NCBI GenBank assembly: GCA_028274465.1
Contig: CM051455.1
Coordinates: 137,178,096 to 137,242,095, forward strand
DNA length: 64,000 bases
Direction of reading: 5' to 3'
DNA from: Plantago ovata
Lineage: Eukaryota; Streptophyta; Magnoliopsida; Lamiales; Plantaginaceae
The translations under genes were made by a program, and so were the position numbers. Positions 9,492 to 22,351 of the stretch are shown here, piece after piece. Each line of letters begins with the position of its first letter. The first letter of the stretch is position 1. The notes under the pieces are model-generated. The model made no database searches. It was not told where the DNA came from and saw nothing but the letters and a program-made list of their open reading frames with translations.

Positions 9492-10538
9492 ATGTCTCAT
9501 ATCAGCATTACAGATGATGAAGTGGACATCGTGATAGGCGCACTCCAACTAGATCTTACATCGTTCATGGAAGAATGGAGGCCAGTGTTCTCCCGTTTCC
9601 ACCTAATAATCGTTCAAGATCCTGACCTCAAAGGAGATTTAAAGGTCGCCGAAGGATTTAACCTTAATGTCTACACGAAATCTGATATAGACCGTGTGGT
9701 GGGCAAGTCATCGAATGCTATTTCCTTCACTGGATACTCCTGCCGGTATTTTGGATACTTAATGTCACGTAAGAAGTATGTCATCTCTATTGATGATGAT
9801 TGCGTGCCTGCTAAGGATAGCAATGGAAACTTAATCGATGCCATTGCCCAACATATCACCAACCTGACGACTCCAGCTACTCCTTTTTTCTTCAATACTC
9901 TCTATGACCCTTACTGTGAGGGGACCGACTTCGTGCGAGGCTACCCATTCAGCTTGCGGAACGGGGTAGACTGTGGGCTTTCGTGTGGCCTTTGGCTTAA
10001 CTTAGCCGACTACGACGCTCCTACACAGGCCCTGAAACCCGAATTGAGAAACTCTAGGTACGTTGATGCTGTTCTGACCATACCGGCTAAAGCCTTGATG
10101 CCTGTGAGCGGAATTAACATAGGGTTCAATACCGAGTTAGTGGGACCTGCATTGCTTCCTGCTTTTCAGTTATCGAAGGAAGGAAAGTACCGGTGGGAAA
10201 CAGTGGAAGATATATGGACAGGGATGTGTGTGAAGGTTGTCTGCGATCATCTCAAGCTGGGCGTGAAGAGTGGGTTGCCGTACGTGTGGAGGAACGAAAG
10301 GGGCAGCCCGATAGAGAGCTTGAAGAAAGAGTGGGAAGGAGTGAAAGTTATGGAGCATGTGGTCCCGTTCTTCCAATCGACAAAGTTTTCGGAGGCTGCT
10401 GTTACGGCGGAGGATTGTGTGAAGGAGCTGGCTGGGTCAGTGAAGGAGAAGTTGGGAAACATCAACCCAGTGTTTGTTCGTGCAGCTGATACCATGGTTG
10501 AGTGGATCAAGCTGTGGAACCGAGTTCGTGCTCAGTAG
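9492..10538 (+). CDS. RGP5: Reversibly glycosylated polypeptide 5-like protein (GT75)
   Basis: The 348-residue product is a full-length GT75 protein. It contains the acidic metal-binding run SIDDDCVPA (about residue 98), the NTLYDPYCEG segment and the YPFSLR segment, whose arginine is the reversible glycosylation site in UDP-arabinopyranose mutases. Family members RGP1-3 convert UDP-arabinopyranose to the furanose form at the cytosolic face of the Golgi for wall polysaccharides. The SCGLWLN motif, where RGP1-3 have SHGLWLN, and other details match the divergent RGP5 subgroup. As I recall, mutase activity was not found for RGP5, so its reaction is uncertain. The coding region has no intron. 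The ATG at 9492 follows an in-frame stop and aligns with the family N-terminus. No breaks are seen. Confidence 0.93.
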   Translation: MSHISITDDEVDIVIGALQLDLTSFMEEWRPVFSRFHLIIVQDPDLKGDLKVAEGFNLNVYTKSDIDRVVGKSSNAISFTGYSCRYFGYLMSRKKYVISIDDDCVPAKDSNGNLIDAIAQHITNLTTPATPFFFNTLYDPYCEGTDFVRGYPFSLRNGVDCGLSCGLWLNLADYDAPTQALKPELRNSRYVDAVLTIPAKALMPVSGINIGFNTELVGPALLPAFQLSKEGKYRWETVEDIWTGMCVKVVCDHLKLGVKSGLPYVWRNERGSPIESLKKEWEGVKVMEHVVPFFQSTKFSEAAVTAEDCVKELAGSVKEKLGNINPVFVRAADTMVEWIKLWNRVRAQ

Positions 10539-11550
10539 CTAGTAGCTAGCCATATACGGAGGAGTTGTTCCTAATTTCATTGTTTTATTAACCCCAAACA
10601 TTTCTGGTTGCCTGGTTGGTTATGATATGAGATTTTTTTAGACTAACTTGTTACACTACTATACTTGAAAATGTTTCTTTCTTTTATTTCTTGTTGCAAG
10701 GAACAGAAGGGGTGTAAAATACGTTGGAATCACATCTATTGATTGTGGCTGAACTAGTGAACTGCTCTTCTTTTTTCTATTATTTACTGATTTTGAACGC
10801 ACGACTACTGTGTGTTGTAATTTGTAACTACTGTATTATTATTGGTAGTGAGATTAAAGTAAAGTACATTTAAATTTAAATGTAACATGACCACTTACTT
10901 TCAATGTGCTATGTTGGACCCATGGGACCTATATGCACATTGAGAGGTCTCACTAGATGAAGGATGAACAAGGCCCATAAACAGTGAAATCTTTATTTAG
11001 TGCAAAAATTGTCCTTTATATTTGTTGTCGAAGAGGAGGAAAAGAAAACGAACCGTATAAAGCCCTCATGTTCTACTCTAAACGTTGGATGTGACGTGGG
11101 ATGGATCGTTCCGAAGACGTAACTTTGTGTCCCAACTTCGATCACATAGCATCATTTAAGACGGAACTTAGTGAGTGACTATTTTAATAAAGTAGGAAGT
11201 ACTATATAATTCTTCTAGTTCTTTCTCAAATTCTCCATCCAAGAACTAGTATATCTAAGTTCGGGATATATCATTCCTTAGAGCGTGAATCAGTGTCGCC
11301 CATGTTCGATCCGCGCTTAAAAAAGCTCCCAGTTCTAATCTCCAAATCCGAAAGCGTAAGTGGATTCGATTGGTTTGGTTAACCTGAAAGAATAAAATTC
11401 TTCGTTTCTTTCTCTCTACCCTCTCTCGCGTTCAAAAGCCAATTGCGATTTCGATTCGACTGTCAACTCAGCTGCATCAATCAATCAATCAATCATTCCC
11501 TTCATTCATTCGATCGATCTCTGAAAGTAAAAGCACAAACTGATTTCAAC
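10539..11550. other. Intergenic: RGP5-type 3' end and E2 gene promoter/leader
   Basis: About the first 130 bp should be the 3' untranslated region. There is no coding frame in the middle. From about 11395 the sequence becomes pyrimidine-rich (ctttctctctaccctctctc), then holds an aatc tetranucleotide run near 11478-11496. This is the likely leader of the pyruvate dehydrogenase E2 transcript. Confidence 0.55.
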
Positions 11551-14500
11551 ATGACCTGTGCATCCAGAATTTTCAACCAATCGAGAAAGGTACCAGTATC
11601 TCTCCTCCCCTCATCATTGCGTTTATCTCCGATTCCTTGCGTTTGTTGATTCGTTCGTTCTCTCTGTTGTTTGCGTTTTCAATTCCACCAGTTCACTCAC
11701 TTTCGGACTCATAATCGCTTGCTGATTTTTTTTTAATTTTTTTTTTTTTTAAAGCTTTACTAGAATCCTGTTACAGCATGAAACCTTGCTGTTTTGTAGT
11801 ATTCTATAGCTGTTGACCTAGTTAATGCGGGGAAATTGGAAAATGTTGGTAGTTTGGTGAGATGATAGTTGCCTGACTTGAATTCCATGGGGATGGGGAT
11901 TTGTGTCGTCTGTAATGCTGGTACATTGATGTTTTAAATGACATTGTAACTTTCAAGTTTGCGTTTCGAGCTACCACTATCTGAATGTAAAATTTAGGTA
12001 TATTCACTAATGAATTTAGTTTTCGTCCTGGTGATTTAAATGATGCCACTATCTGAATTATTACTTTTGATTCTATGATGTAAATGGAACTTGGTTTGAT
12101 ATTTTCATACTTGTTGCTTTACAGATTAGACCCATACTGCGGAGAGATCACACTGTACGTTGGTTTTCCGGTGATGTAAGGCCATCATTTGATAAAGTAA
12201 ATGGTAAGTAGCTGAAGCCTGAAGCCAACTACTTCTGTGTGTAATTTTCTCACCAGCTGAAGCATTTCTCTTATATCCGCAATTGTTACTACAAATGTGG
12301 TGGAGCTATCGTACACATGATGTTATGCAACATAAAATGACTTGGCTCTTAGTCTGTTTCAAACATGATGAGTGTGTTTCTGAGTTTGTGTTCGTATGCT
12401 TTCCTGTTGCCTTTATGCTTACTGTGTACTTTCTTAATGTGGGTACAGATATTTCAAAGTCCAGCCAGGTTGTGCCTGGAGAGAAACATGGTATTTCAAA
12501 GTTCTCCAACAGAGGAACCTTTAGTCCCAGTGTATGCGCTGTAAGTCCGACATCTGTTCCTTGTCTTGTTATCGTTTTATTTGTTTGGCAAACTTTAAGT
12601 ATACATATAATTCTTTATTGATTGTTTTGAATTATGTACTGCAGACATCAACTTTGGGGCACAATGCAAGTCTTCTTTTGATGTCAAGGAAGATGCATGC
12701 ACCAGCAATGGGAATGATGCAAAGGTATTCACTTACGTTTGCATTATGTTTGACCATCTAACTTGTATCCTATGAAGGTTTATTGAAATTGAATCTTCTC
12801 TGGCTTTTTTTTTTTTTTTTTTTTTTTTGCCTATGTTTGCAGCCTACAAAAAAGTGCTATTAGAAATTTCTCATCGGGTTCAGGTTAGTTTGATGTATGA
12901 ATTGTGCTTGTATATTACTGTTTGAGACAGAATTCCATGGCTTAATCTTAACAATGTATAGATAGGAGATGAGTCGAATGTGTGTAAGCATACTCTGTGA
13001 CTGTTATCATGAAAGTCTCTTTACTCCAGTAAATTTCTTCCATAGATAAATAAGTATGAAATAATTTTGGTAATTCTAACGAGTAATCACTGTTTCAAAA
13101 GGATCTTCTTGAAATTTACATCCTCCACACTTTGGTCTGAGGGATAAATTTAACTAATTTTGTTACCTTTTCAGATCTTCCGCCACACCAAGAAATTGGG
13201 ATGCCTTCTCTGTCACCTACTATGACGGAGGTTATTCACTTTTCGTGGTTGTGAATTCATGCCTGGTTCTGCATCTAGCAGTCAATGACTAAATGTTTCT
13301 TGTTTTTTCTTCAATATAGGGTAACATTGCAAGGTGGTTGAAGAAAGAGGGCGACAAAGTTGCTCCTGGAGAAGTACTTTGTGAAGTGGAAACGGTGGGT
13401 CCTTTTATTCCCAATCTAGTTTTCTTATTAGTGACTTTGATCCTCTTTCTTTAATTCTTCTTCATTTTTTTATTTTTTTAATTGTAAATAATATCTTTCT
13501 CCATCTAACATGCAATTGTTGACTGTCTCAAGGACAAAGCGACAGTGGAAATGGAGTGCATGGAGGAAGGATATCTAGCAAAAATTTTGCGTGGGGATGG
13601 ATCCAGTGGGATTCAAGTTGGTGAGGTATTTATCTGAAATATTGTGAACTTTTATGGACAATCTTTTCTAAGCTCAGCAGCAGTGCCTTAACACATAAAA
13701 ACATGTATACTGGGAATCAGTTATAGTACATTTTATGGGGATTTGTTGCTCTTGGTCCTTCATTATTTAGCTACTGAACCAAATGGGGTTGACTCGTGCA
13801 AGTGTTGCAATAATTTGTGATCAAAATGGCTACGCCAAGAAGTAACTTAGTTTAGTTATGGGATGCAATGCAATGCAATTTGATCTGATGTATCATATGA
13901 TTGCTGCTGTAGATCATTGCCATTACTGTTGAAGAGGAGGGGGATGCTGCAAAGTTCAAAGATTACACTCCTTCAACATCAGAGGCAGCACCTGCACCGC
14001 CTACACCGGAGCCATCTTCTGCTCCTACCCCGCCAAAGAAAGATATAGCAGAAGAACCTGCTACATCCCCAGAGCCAAAAGTTAAGTCCAGTGGATCATC
14101 TTCAAACGAAGATCGGATTTTTGCTAGTCCTCTTGCCCGGAAACTTGCAGAAGATCACAATGTAAAGTAGATGAATTATCAAAAATATCTTTTCACACAT
14201 ACATGCACATACGTATACTATAATAATTGTTTACGTAAATACAGGTATCTCTTTCTAACATCAAAGGAACTGGTCCTGACGGACGCATTGTGAAGGCTGA
14301 TATTGAAGATTATCTAGGTACATGCATCCCCTGTGTTCTGTATTTGCTTGTTTGCTTTAACTGTTAGCTGTCTTATCATCCAGTCATTCTGGTACAATGT
14401 AACTTATACCATCTTCTATATCCTGTAGCTTCTCCTGGTAAGGGAGCTTCACCATCTCCAAAGGCTGATGCTGCAACTGCTGGTCTAGATTACACAGATA

Positions 14501-16152
14501 TCCCCCACACACAAATCAGAAAGGTAATGTTTTCAGAACTGATACGCCAATTTTGCAAACAGGTCATAAATGTTCATTATTCTCATCTTGTTGCTTAGCT
14601 GTTGCACAAATCTGTGTTATACAAGACTACATGTAGGATTCAAATCTACATGCTTCTTTAATTTGGTCTTGGAGATTCTGTAGGTCTACTAGTGAAGATA
14701 ACTCAGAATTAAGATAACTATAATGCAAAACTATATTTGGAGGTGAACTGTGAGTTGGGACTATTTTATTAGGCTGAAGTATTTCTTCTCATCTGTGACA
14801 GGTGACAGCATTGCGCTTGTTGCAATCAAAGCAAACCATCCCTCACTATTACCTGACTGTAGATACATGTGTTGACAAACTTATGGAGTGAGTATTTGTT
14901 CATTTTTTTATTCTAAATCATGCTTGGAAAATTTATTTGGCTTAACATTTCTCTGTTTTTACAGATTGCGTAGTCAACTGAACTCATTACAAGAAGCTTC
15001 AGGCGGTAAACGGATATCTGTTAACGATCTTGTCATTAAGGTATGCACATATCTCTCCTTTTTCACCTTGCTGGTAAAAAGTGGTACAGATGTTTATATT
15101 TTTGCCTTTCTCTATTTTTGACTTTTAGGAGAGATCCTGTGCTTGAACAAAGTTAGTTTCACATTCATTTTAACTGAAATCTTAAATCTATTAACAGGCT
15201 GCTGCCCTGGCTCTTAGAAAAGTTCCCCAGTGCAATAGCTCGTGGACTGATAATTATATCCGACAGTAAGTATGCTTGACAATTGACAATGCAAAGTTAT
15301 TCTCTTACCACCAGATTACTAAATGTAACCAATTACAGGTATCGTAATGTCAATGTGAACGTGGCTGTGCAAACCGAAAATGGATTGTATGTTCCTGTCA
15401 TTAGAGTAAGTTGCTGTCCTTGTCTCATGTTATACATATTGTTTTGAGTTCAATCTTGATAATAGAAAGATAACATATGTAATAACTGTTTTTGCAGGAT
15501 GCTGACAAGAAAGGTTTATCAACGATTTCTGATGAAGTGAAGCATTTAGCACAGAAAGCTAAAGATAACAGTTTGAAACCATCTGATTATGAGGTACCTG
15601 GAAACTCTTTTTTTAAGTTGGTGTCAAGTTTCTCTTTTCACTTTATTTGGTCTTCATTTTCTTATCCCCTCTGCCTAATGTTCATCAATTCTGCAGGGTG
15701 GTACATTCACGGTGTCGAACCTGGGAGGGCCTTTTGGGATCAAGCAATTCTGTGCCATCATCAATCCACCTCAATCAGGCATTCTTGCAGTTGGTTCCGG
15801 TAAGTTTCATCTTTCTAAACTCTGCGAGTTTTGTTATGTTTCATGGTGAAAATATCGTCTAACTTCTTAATTCTGATGAGCAGCTGAGAAGAGGTACGTA
15901 CCTGGCACTGGTGCAGATCCATACAAGATTGCTTCATTCATGTCTGTTACATTGAGCTGTGATCATCGGGTTATTGATGGTATGTTTGCTACTTCTATAT
16001 CTAAATGCATAGAGCTACAATCTTAAACAATCTATATGTAGAGACGGATTTGTGATGATGTCGTTTAATGTTCTGTTATAGGTGCCATTGGTGCCGAGTG
16101 GCTCAAGGCCTTCAAAGGTTACATTGAGAACCCAGAGTCGATGTTGCTGTGA
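11551..16152 (+). CDS. Dihydrolipoamide acetyltransferase, mitochondrial pyruvate dehydrogenase E2
   Basis: E2 is the lipoylated core of the mitochondrial pyruvate dehydrogenase complex; it passes acetyl groups from E1 to CoA. Nineteen exons give 544 residues with consistent phases: 11551-11589, 12125-12203, 12449-12540, 12645-12724, 12843-12883, 13175-13230, 13320-13394, 13533-13625, 13913-14161, 14245-14317, 14429-14523, 14802-14887, 14965-15040, 15198-15265, 15339-15405, 15498-15593, 15697-15799, 15884-15979, 16082-16152. Residues 1-110 are an Arg/Ser-rich presequence. A single lipoyl domain (about 115-200) carries lipoyl-Lys156 in VETDKATVEM. A Pro/Ala-rich linker, an E1/E3-binding domain (about 254-292, [13 protein letters not shown]) and the catalytic domain follow, with His517 and Asp521 in DHRVIDG. 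Length matches Arabidopsis mitochondrial E2 (about 539). Confidence 0.95.
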
Positions 16153-17029
16153 TTTGGTATCTACATTTTGTAGTTTCTCCAGCTGAAGATACAGTTTGAT
16201 TGTTGTTTTGAACATATTTGGCTCATGAAGTAGGCCTGTTTTGTGTCGATAATATTCACGATAGAAACAAAAAATTTAGGGTGCTACATTCTTTTAAAAT
16301 AGTGGGGCTACTACAGGCTATAGATTGTGAATTTCTACTCCTATAGAGAGTGTTTAACAGCCCCATTTTTAATCATTCACTGTTCTGGCGGATATGCTCA
16401 CCGGATAAAGTTCCGGTATAGTTTCTCTCTAATAAATACATGACTTTTTCTTGAACCAAAATGTATAGTTTCGTACTCTTTCTTAGTGATGTATATTCAT
16501 CCGAAGATACGTTTAGTACTTTTACATGCAGTATATTTTTTGGGCATCAGAAAACTCAGAAATCAATCAAACTGCATCAAAATTAAAGTTGTGGCAGCCG
16601 TTCTAATTCTTGAACAAGTGGAAGAAATTACTTTGAATCTCGCTGAGAATTGAACGCAACTATAAACCCGACCCGCGTATGTTCGGGTACTCAAATCCCC
16701 CTTCCACGTGGATGGGTGGCAAAATTGCAGCCAGGTGGCCTTACTATTACGTATTCCCCCCCATCCCCACGTGTCACAGCTGCTTTTTTGAGTCTCTCCA
16801 ATCCAAAATCCAACTTAACTTGTTTGGAACAAGAAAAAGGAAAGAAGAAAAGAAATGGAATCAGAAGCAAGCTTTACTCCAGAAGTTTCCAGTTACAGCA
16901 CATTTGACGACATGAAATGAAACACAAATATTATTATTATTATTATTCCAAAACCAACTTCTAAACAACCAATCTTGTTCGTTCCTCTATATATTATATT
17001 CTATTCTTTTTCTGCACTTGGATTCTTCA
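16153..17029. other. Intergenic between E2 and UGT80
   Basis: It starts with the E2 3' untranslated region. Two overlapping open frames near 16650-16915 show no domain and are not conserved-looking. An att microsatellite lies near 16928-16946. An AT-rich ctatatata stretch near 16987 is too close to the UGT80 ATG to be an obvious TATA box. The UGT80 promoter must lie in this interval. Confidence 0.5.
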
Positions 17030-20000
17030 ATGGCGCGCGATTTTGATTTTGAAGTTGCGATCAACAGTGATGAAAATGGAGATGAAGAATTTATTAGGAA
17101 GGCCACGGAGGTGGAGGATATAAGTCGGAATTCAGGTGTGGATTTTGAGGTAAAAATTGATGACGATGATGATGATGATGAGGCCAAAGGTAATTAGTTA
17201 ATTGGAAATTCTAATTATTATCAATTTCATTTCAAACACATATGGATTTTAATTCCCTTTTTATTAAGTAATAGTATTATTTCAATATTGTGCCTTTGCA
17301 GTTTCATTGCCAGCTGAATTGATGTTTCCATTAGAGTTTGTTTTTGTTTGTTTCAATGTCAATGAAATTTTTTGGATATTACTAATTAGCTAGTTATAGG
17401 GACATATCTGATTATATATAGTGATAGATAACTAGTATTTCTAAGTTTATGGGCTATGTGGCTGGGCATTACTGAAGATCGTATGTAGGTGCTTAGATTA
17501 GTGCTTATTTTCTGGTGATTTTAAGGCTCAATGACCAAGAAGCTTGTGCCTTTTATTGCTAGTTACTCTGAAGCACAATTAACTAGATAAGTAACTTTGT
17601 TTTCGGTAAAATTTGAGTAAATGGTTTTTGCTCAATGTCACAAATGTGATATTTATCCATAGTTATATTCTACTCTATAGCATCTATGATCAAGTACTAG
17701 TCATTCAGATTGCAGAATATCTCAAAGGTTACGGAGCTTACGTGAATCTTGTAATCTTCTTATGTATGATTCTTCGACTACTTATGCATTAGTGATAGGA
17801 GATGTTGGCATGTTATTATTCTTCTGCCTGTTTCTTTCGTTGAAGGTGTTTCTGTTTTTGTCCCTTTATTTATGTACTGAAGCATCGTTTCTGTTAAGTC
17901 TAATCTGCATTGCTTAGGATCCATTGGCAGGGAACACGGGGGGGCGAAGTTTATAGATATGGAGAATCCAACACAGGAGAATTTGGGCCCTAGTGTTGGT
18001 GATCAGCGTGCCAAAATCGAAAAACAAAAAGGAAGTAGTTCTCGTGGCCGGTTGGCACTCAAGTTTCTCGATGAAAAAATCCCTCTGAAAAAGAAGGTCA
18101 GATTCGATGAGACGTGTAATTTTGCTTACATAAACGTGCATGCAGTTGCAGTTTTACAAACTATTGATTTTCCTTTTTACAGCTGTTTTGGTCGTTTCTA
18201 CTTTTCTTTCTTTGTAACCCTGTTTTGCAAATGCAACTCAAGCATAGCGAATATTCTTCTAGTTTTAGCACCTGAAGACAATTGTTTTGAGCTTTAATCT
18301 TTTTCCTTTTTTATTTTTCCTGGCCTATGCCTTGCAGCTAAAATTGCTGAATCGATTTGCCACAATGCAAGATGATGGAACTGTTAAATTGGACATTCCT
18401 AGTGATATTAAACCTCACAGCCTGGACTTCGGTACTGGAGTAATATACGATGAAGATGCCGATAGACCAGCTACAGACATTGGATCAGATGCTGTTTTCT
18501 TGCCTCCACTTCAAATTGTGATGCTAATAGTTGGCACAAGGGGTGATGTACAGCCATTTGTTGCCATTGGCAAACGTTTACAGGTAACATAAGACGAATG
18601 ACTAACATAAGACGAATGACCACATCATTGTAATACTTGTGTGTTAATGAAAAACATGCTGAAAATGTTTTTGCAGGCAGATGGTCATAGGGTGAGGTTA
18701 GCTACTCATGCCAATTTCAAAGAATTTGTACGGACGGCCGGATTGGAGTTTTTCCCTCTTGGTGGTGATCCAAAAGTTCTTGCTGCTTGTGAGTTCTCAA
18801 TCAGAGCAGCGCATAGTCATTTTAACTCTCTGTACTGCTAAAGTAATTCGTTTCATTTAGCTATTGCTTGAATATGGATAGTTGACACCAGTTGTTATTT
18901 AATTATTGCAGATATGGTGAAGAATAAAGGCTTCTTGCCATCTGGACCTTCAGAAATACATATCCAGCGGAACCAAATAAGAGATATCATATTCTCCCTG
19001 CTCCCTGCGTGTGTAGATGATGACCCCGACACGAAAATCCCATTCAAGGTAGATGCAATAATTGCCAACCCTCCTGCTTATGGTAAGATTTATGCGTAGA
19101 TTTTGTCGAGTTTTATTGCGTTGTGGTTTACTTCAGTGACCAAAGCTTGTGATCGAATATAGCAATCATAGAATATTTGCATATCTTTGGTCCTGTAGTC
19201 ATCTGATGTCATTGTTTGAATAAAATAAATATTAAGAAATCATCCTTTGGTGTAAACCTCTTCAGGGCATACTCATGTTGCTGAGGCACTGAAAGTACCA
19301 CTGCACATGGTCTTTACAATGCCATGGACGTAAGTTTACATCTGTTTTTATAGTCTACATCATAATTCATGTAAAGTTTAAATCGAAGTTTCATTTTTCA
19401 TATCATATTCACCTTTTTCTATCAATAATTATCTCAGACCTACCAGTGAATTCCCACATCCTCTCTCTCGGGTGAAGCACAATATGGCGAACAGAGTGAG
19501 TGCATACAAATTAATTTTACTTCCCTAGAAATTCGACTTTAACAAAAGCCCTTAACTACTTTTGCAGCTTTCATACCAAGTCGTTGACGGCCTAATTTGG
19601 CTGGGAGTTCGAGATGTGATAAACGAGTTTAGGAAAAAGAAACTAAAACTAAGGCCCAAAACATATTTAGCAAACTCCAATGGCTCTCCTCCAGATGTTC
19701 CTTATGCATACATTTGGAGTCCACACCTTGTTCCTAAACCAAAAGGTTTGTTCACTTTCTCTATCAAGCACTATACATTACTCGTAGATATAGGCTGATT
19801 CTTCTGAAACTGCAGACTGGGGACCGACTATTGATGTCGTGGGATTTTGTTTCCTGGATCTCGCGTCGAGCTATGTACCACCAGATTCACTTGTGAAGTG
19901 GCTTGAAAGTGGCGAACAGCCTATTTACGTTGGCTTTGGAAGTCTCGTACGTATAATTTGTATTTTTTGAATGATTTTTGGGTCTTCACTTGCATATGTT

Positions 20001-21080
20001 CTTAGATCTAGTCATGCCTTTTTCACAGCCTGTTCAAGACCCTGAAAAGATGACAGAGATAATAGTCCGAGCCCTTGAAATTACTGGACAGCGTGGCATC
20101 ATCAACAAAGGCTGGGGTGGCTTAGGAAACTGTACTTAACTTTCTGTTTATATCATCATATCAAAATTCGAGTGTTCATTGTGGATGAATCCTTAATGTA
20201 TCCATCTATTTACTTTAGTGGCAGAACCAATCGACTCTGTCTACCTACTGGACAACTGTCCTCATGATTGGTTGTTCCTTCGTTGTGCAGCCGTGGTAAA
20301 TGAGTAAATCACTTGTGACTGTTTCATTTAGGGATTTTTGACTGTTTTAACAACCCTATATCTGATGGCAATGTTTGTTTATGTTTTGAAAGGTACATCA
20401 TGGTGGTGCTGGTACTACAGCTGCAGGTCTTAAGGCTGCGGTAACTTTCTTGTTTTCTTGCTCGTTCCTCTTGTATTATTTTGCGCCCGAATTAATCTTG
20501 AATTTCGTATGAATTTTTAGTGTCCTACCACGGTTGTTCCATTCTTCGGAGACCAACCATTTTGGGGTGAACGTGTGCATGCCAGGGGAGTTGGTCCTGC
20601 TCCTATTCCTGTCGATGAATTCTCGCTCGAGAAATTGGTTGATGCAATTCGGTTCATGCTGAATCCAGAGGTAATAGCAATTATCCATCTTATCATCTCA
20701 GGTCATAGTATTCTAAGAGGGTATTTCCACATTTGAGGGGAACGTTTAGAAGCGCCCAACGACATACTGTTTCTGCTCCTGGTTGTAGTTATGTGATTAC
20801 CTTATAAAAAGTTGAGCAGAAGCTGTTTGCAGACAGTGCAAAATACTAGCCTAAAATTAAGCAAGCCGCGTGTGTAATGTAGTTGAAGTTGTGGATGTTG
20901 CAGGTAAAAGAAAGAGCAAGTGAAGTGGCGAAAGCAATGGAAAACGAAGATGGTGTTAGTGGAGCAGTGCAGGCTTTCTATAGGCATTTTCCACGCGAAA
21001 GCTTGAATCGTAAGCCTGAAAAACCGCATTCGTCCTCCTCCCGTCTCGATCTTTTCGGACACTGCTTTGGCTGTTCCTGA
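17030..21080 (+). CDS. Sterol 3-beta-glucosyltransferase, UGT80 family
   Basis: It transfers glucose from UDP-glucose to the 3-hydroxyl of membrane sterols, giving steryl glucosides. Fourteen exons keep phase and give 617 residues: 17030-17189, 17918-18096, 18338-18583, 18677-18788, 18912-19082, 19266-19329, 19438-19495, 19568-19745, 19816-19946, 20029-20131, 20219-20295, 20393-20440, 20521-20670, 20904-21080. An acidic, low-complexity N-terminus (an Asp run near residue 46) precedes the GT1 N-lobe motif GTRGDVQPF (about 179-187). The nucleotide-sugar site is VHHGGAGTTAAGLKAA (about 494-509) followed by PFFGDQPFWG. The text fits the UGT80A2 branch, though its family length is about 637. The N-terminus is the least certain part because that region varies. 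Intron 3 shares a short segment with the transposon cluster at 23.5 kb. Confidence 0.94.
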
Positions 21081-21849
21081 AAAATCTGAAACATGATGCA
21101 ACTGTGGTTCATTTCGACATTGTGTTACAGAATTAGGTGTGGTTTGATTAGGATGCTGCACCTGCATGCATGATAAAATCACACAGAACAGAGTATTATT
21201 ATACTACTAGGTTTTCGGTTCTCGGTGTTAACTTAGCGTCACCAAGGTGTTGGAGTAGTTATCTTAGTTGTTGTAACTGAAATTTTCTCTTTTATGTCTT
21301 AACTTTTTGTTGGAAATTTGAAGAAGACCAGATACTAAATAATGTCTAGAGGATGATATTTATATGGAGACTATTTCTTAATTATTTGTTAAAATTGAGA
21401 AAGTTAAATATATATTCGAAAGCTATGAAATGAGAGTTTCGATTTGATATGGGTTGGTGAACATGCACATGCATGCATGTTCAAACTACAGCTTCATTAA
21501 TTAGTAAAAGTCAACAGTCAGCTGAATTGGGTACGTTTAAGGCGATGATGAAATCCATGTTTTGTTTTTTTAAAGTGTGTTTTGTCATTTTGTGGGGGTC
21601 AAGTACTGTTTATTTGTGGTAGTATTAATTGTGTACGTTAGTCGGGTTTGCTTGTATGTTAGAGTAACGATCATAAAATTTAAAAGTTGCCTTTACCATA
21701 TTTTAACGTGCTACGTTCCCTAGCTAGATCACATAATTCAAGCATAACAGGTTGCGTTCTTTGTCCCGTTCTCGCAATACAAAGTGGAATTCACGCTCTA
21801 AGAAGACTTAACTTTTGTTATTTTGGTGAAATGAGGAAGAACTAATTCC
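21081..21849. other. UGT80 3' flank
   Basis: The 3' untranslated region probably ends within the first 250 bp. The rest is AT-rich with no coding frame or repeat that I recognise, up to the copia remnant. Confidence 0.5.
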
Positions 21850-22261
21850 CTATTAGTAATGATATATATAAGAGTTGATATTGAAACCACAAATTTACTG
21901 TGGTGATTGTATTTCATATTTATAGTGTAGTAGTACATAGAATCTATATACAAGATAAGTACATAGCTAGCAAATCTAATCAAATAGTTAGCTAGATAAA
22001 ATACAATCAACAAGGTGATATAGTTATCTTAGGAGATAACGTATGAGGATTCTGGAGAGTCCTCAACACCCCCCCTCAAGCGCAGAGTCGGATTTGGACT
22101 GACGCGGAGCTTGGATCGGAAAAGAGTGAAGAGTGGCGTAGACAAGCTCTTCGTGAATAAGTCAGCGATGTTCAAGTGCGAGGGGACATACTGCGTAACG
22201 AGCTTCTTGGAGGAGACAAGCTCCCGCGTGAAATGATAGTCAAGCTCAATGTGTTTAGCTC
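21850..22261 (-). mobile_element. Ty1/copia 3'-end remnant: RNase H tail, polypurine tract, LTR
   Basis: On the minus strand, 22261-22081 encodes the end of a copia RNase H domain: KHIELDYHFTRELV, then SHLNIADLFTKSL and LRLRGGVEDS. A polypurine tract (22069-22080) is followed by LTR sequence starting tgttgagg at 22068, and LTR-like sequence with a tataaata-type motif continues to about 21850. The 5' part of the element is missing; its break at 22261 joins unrelated DNA beside the pogo-like copies. The distal LTR edge is not resolved. It is a different family from the element at 43.1 kb, whose LTR starts with tctcaag. Confidence 0.8.
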
Positions 22262-22351
22262 GTTAAAAGTTTTTTCCATCAAGAAAAAGAAAAATATAAA
22301 ACAGAACTCCACTTAGGCAATTTGTCGAACACATTGTCTGCAACCACAATA

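Noticed and set aside
16650..16915. Two overlapping 80-codon frames upstream of UGT80
   Set aside because: No domain or splice context was seen, and neither frame is favoured. Probably promoter DNA.
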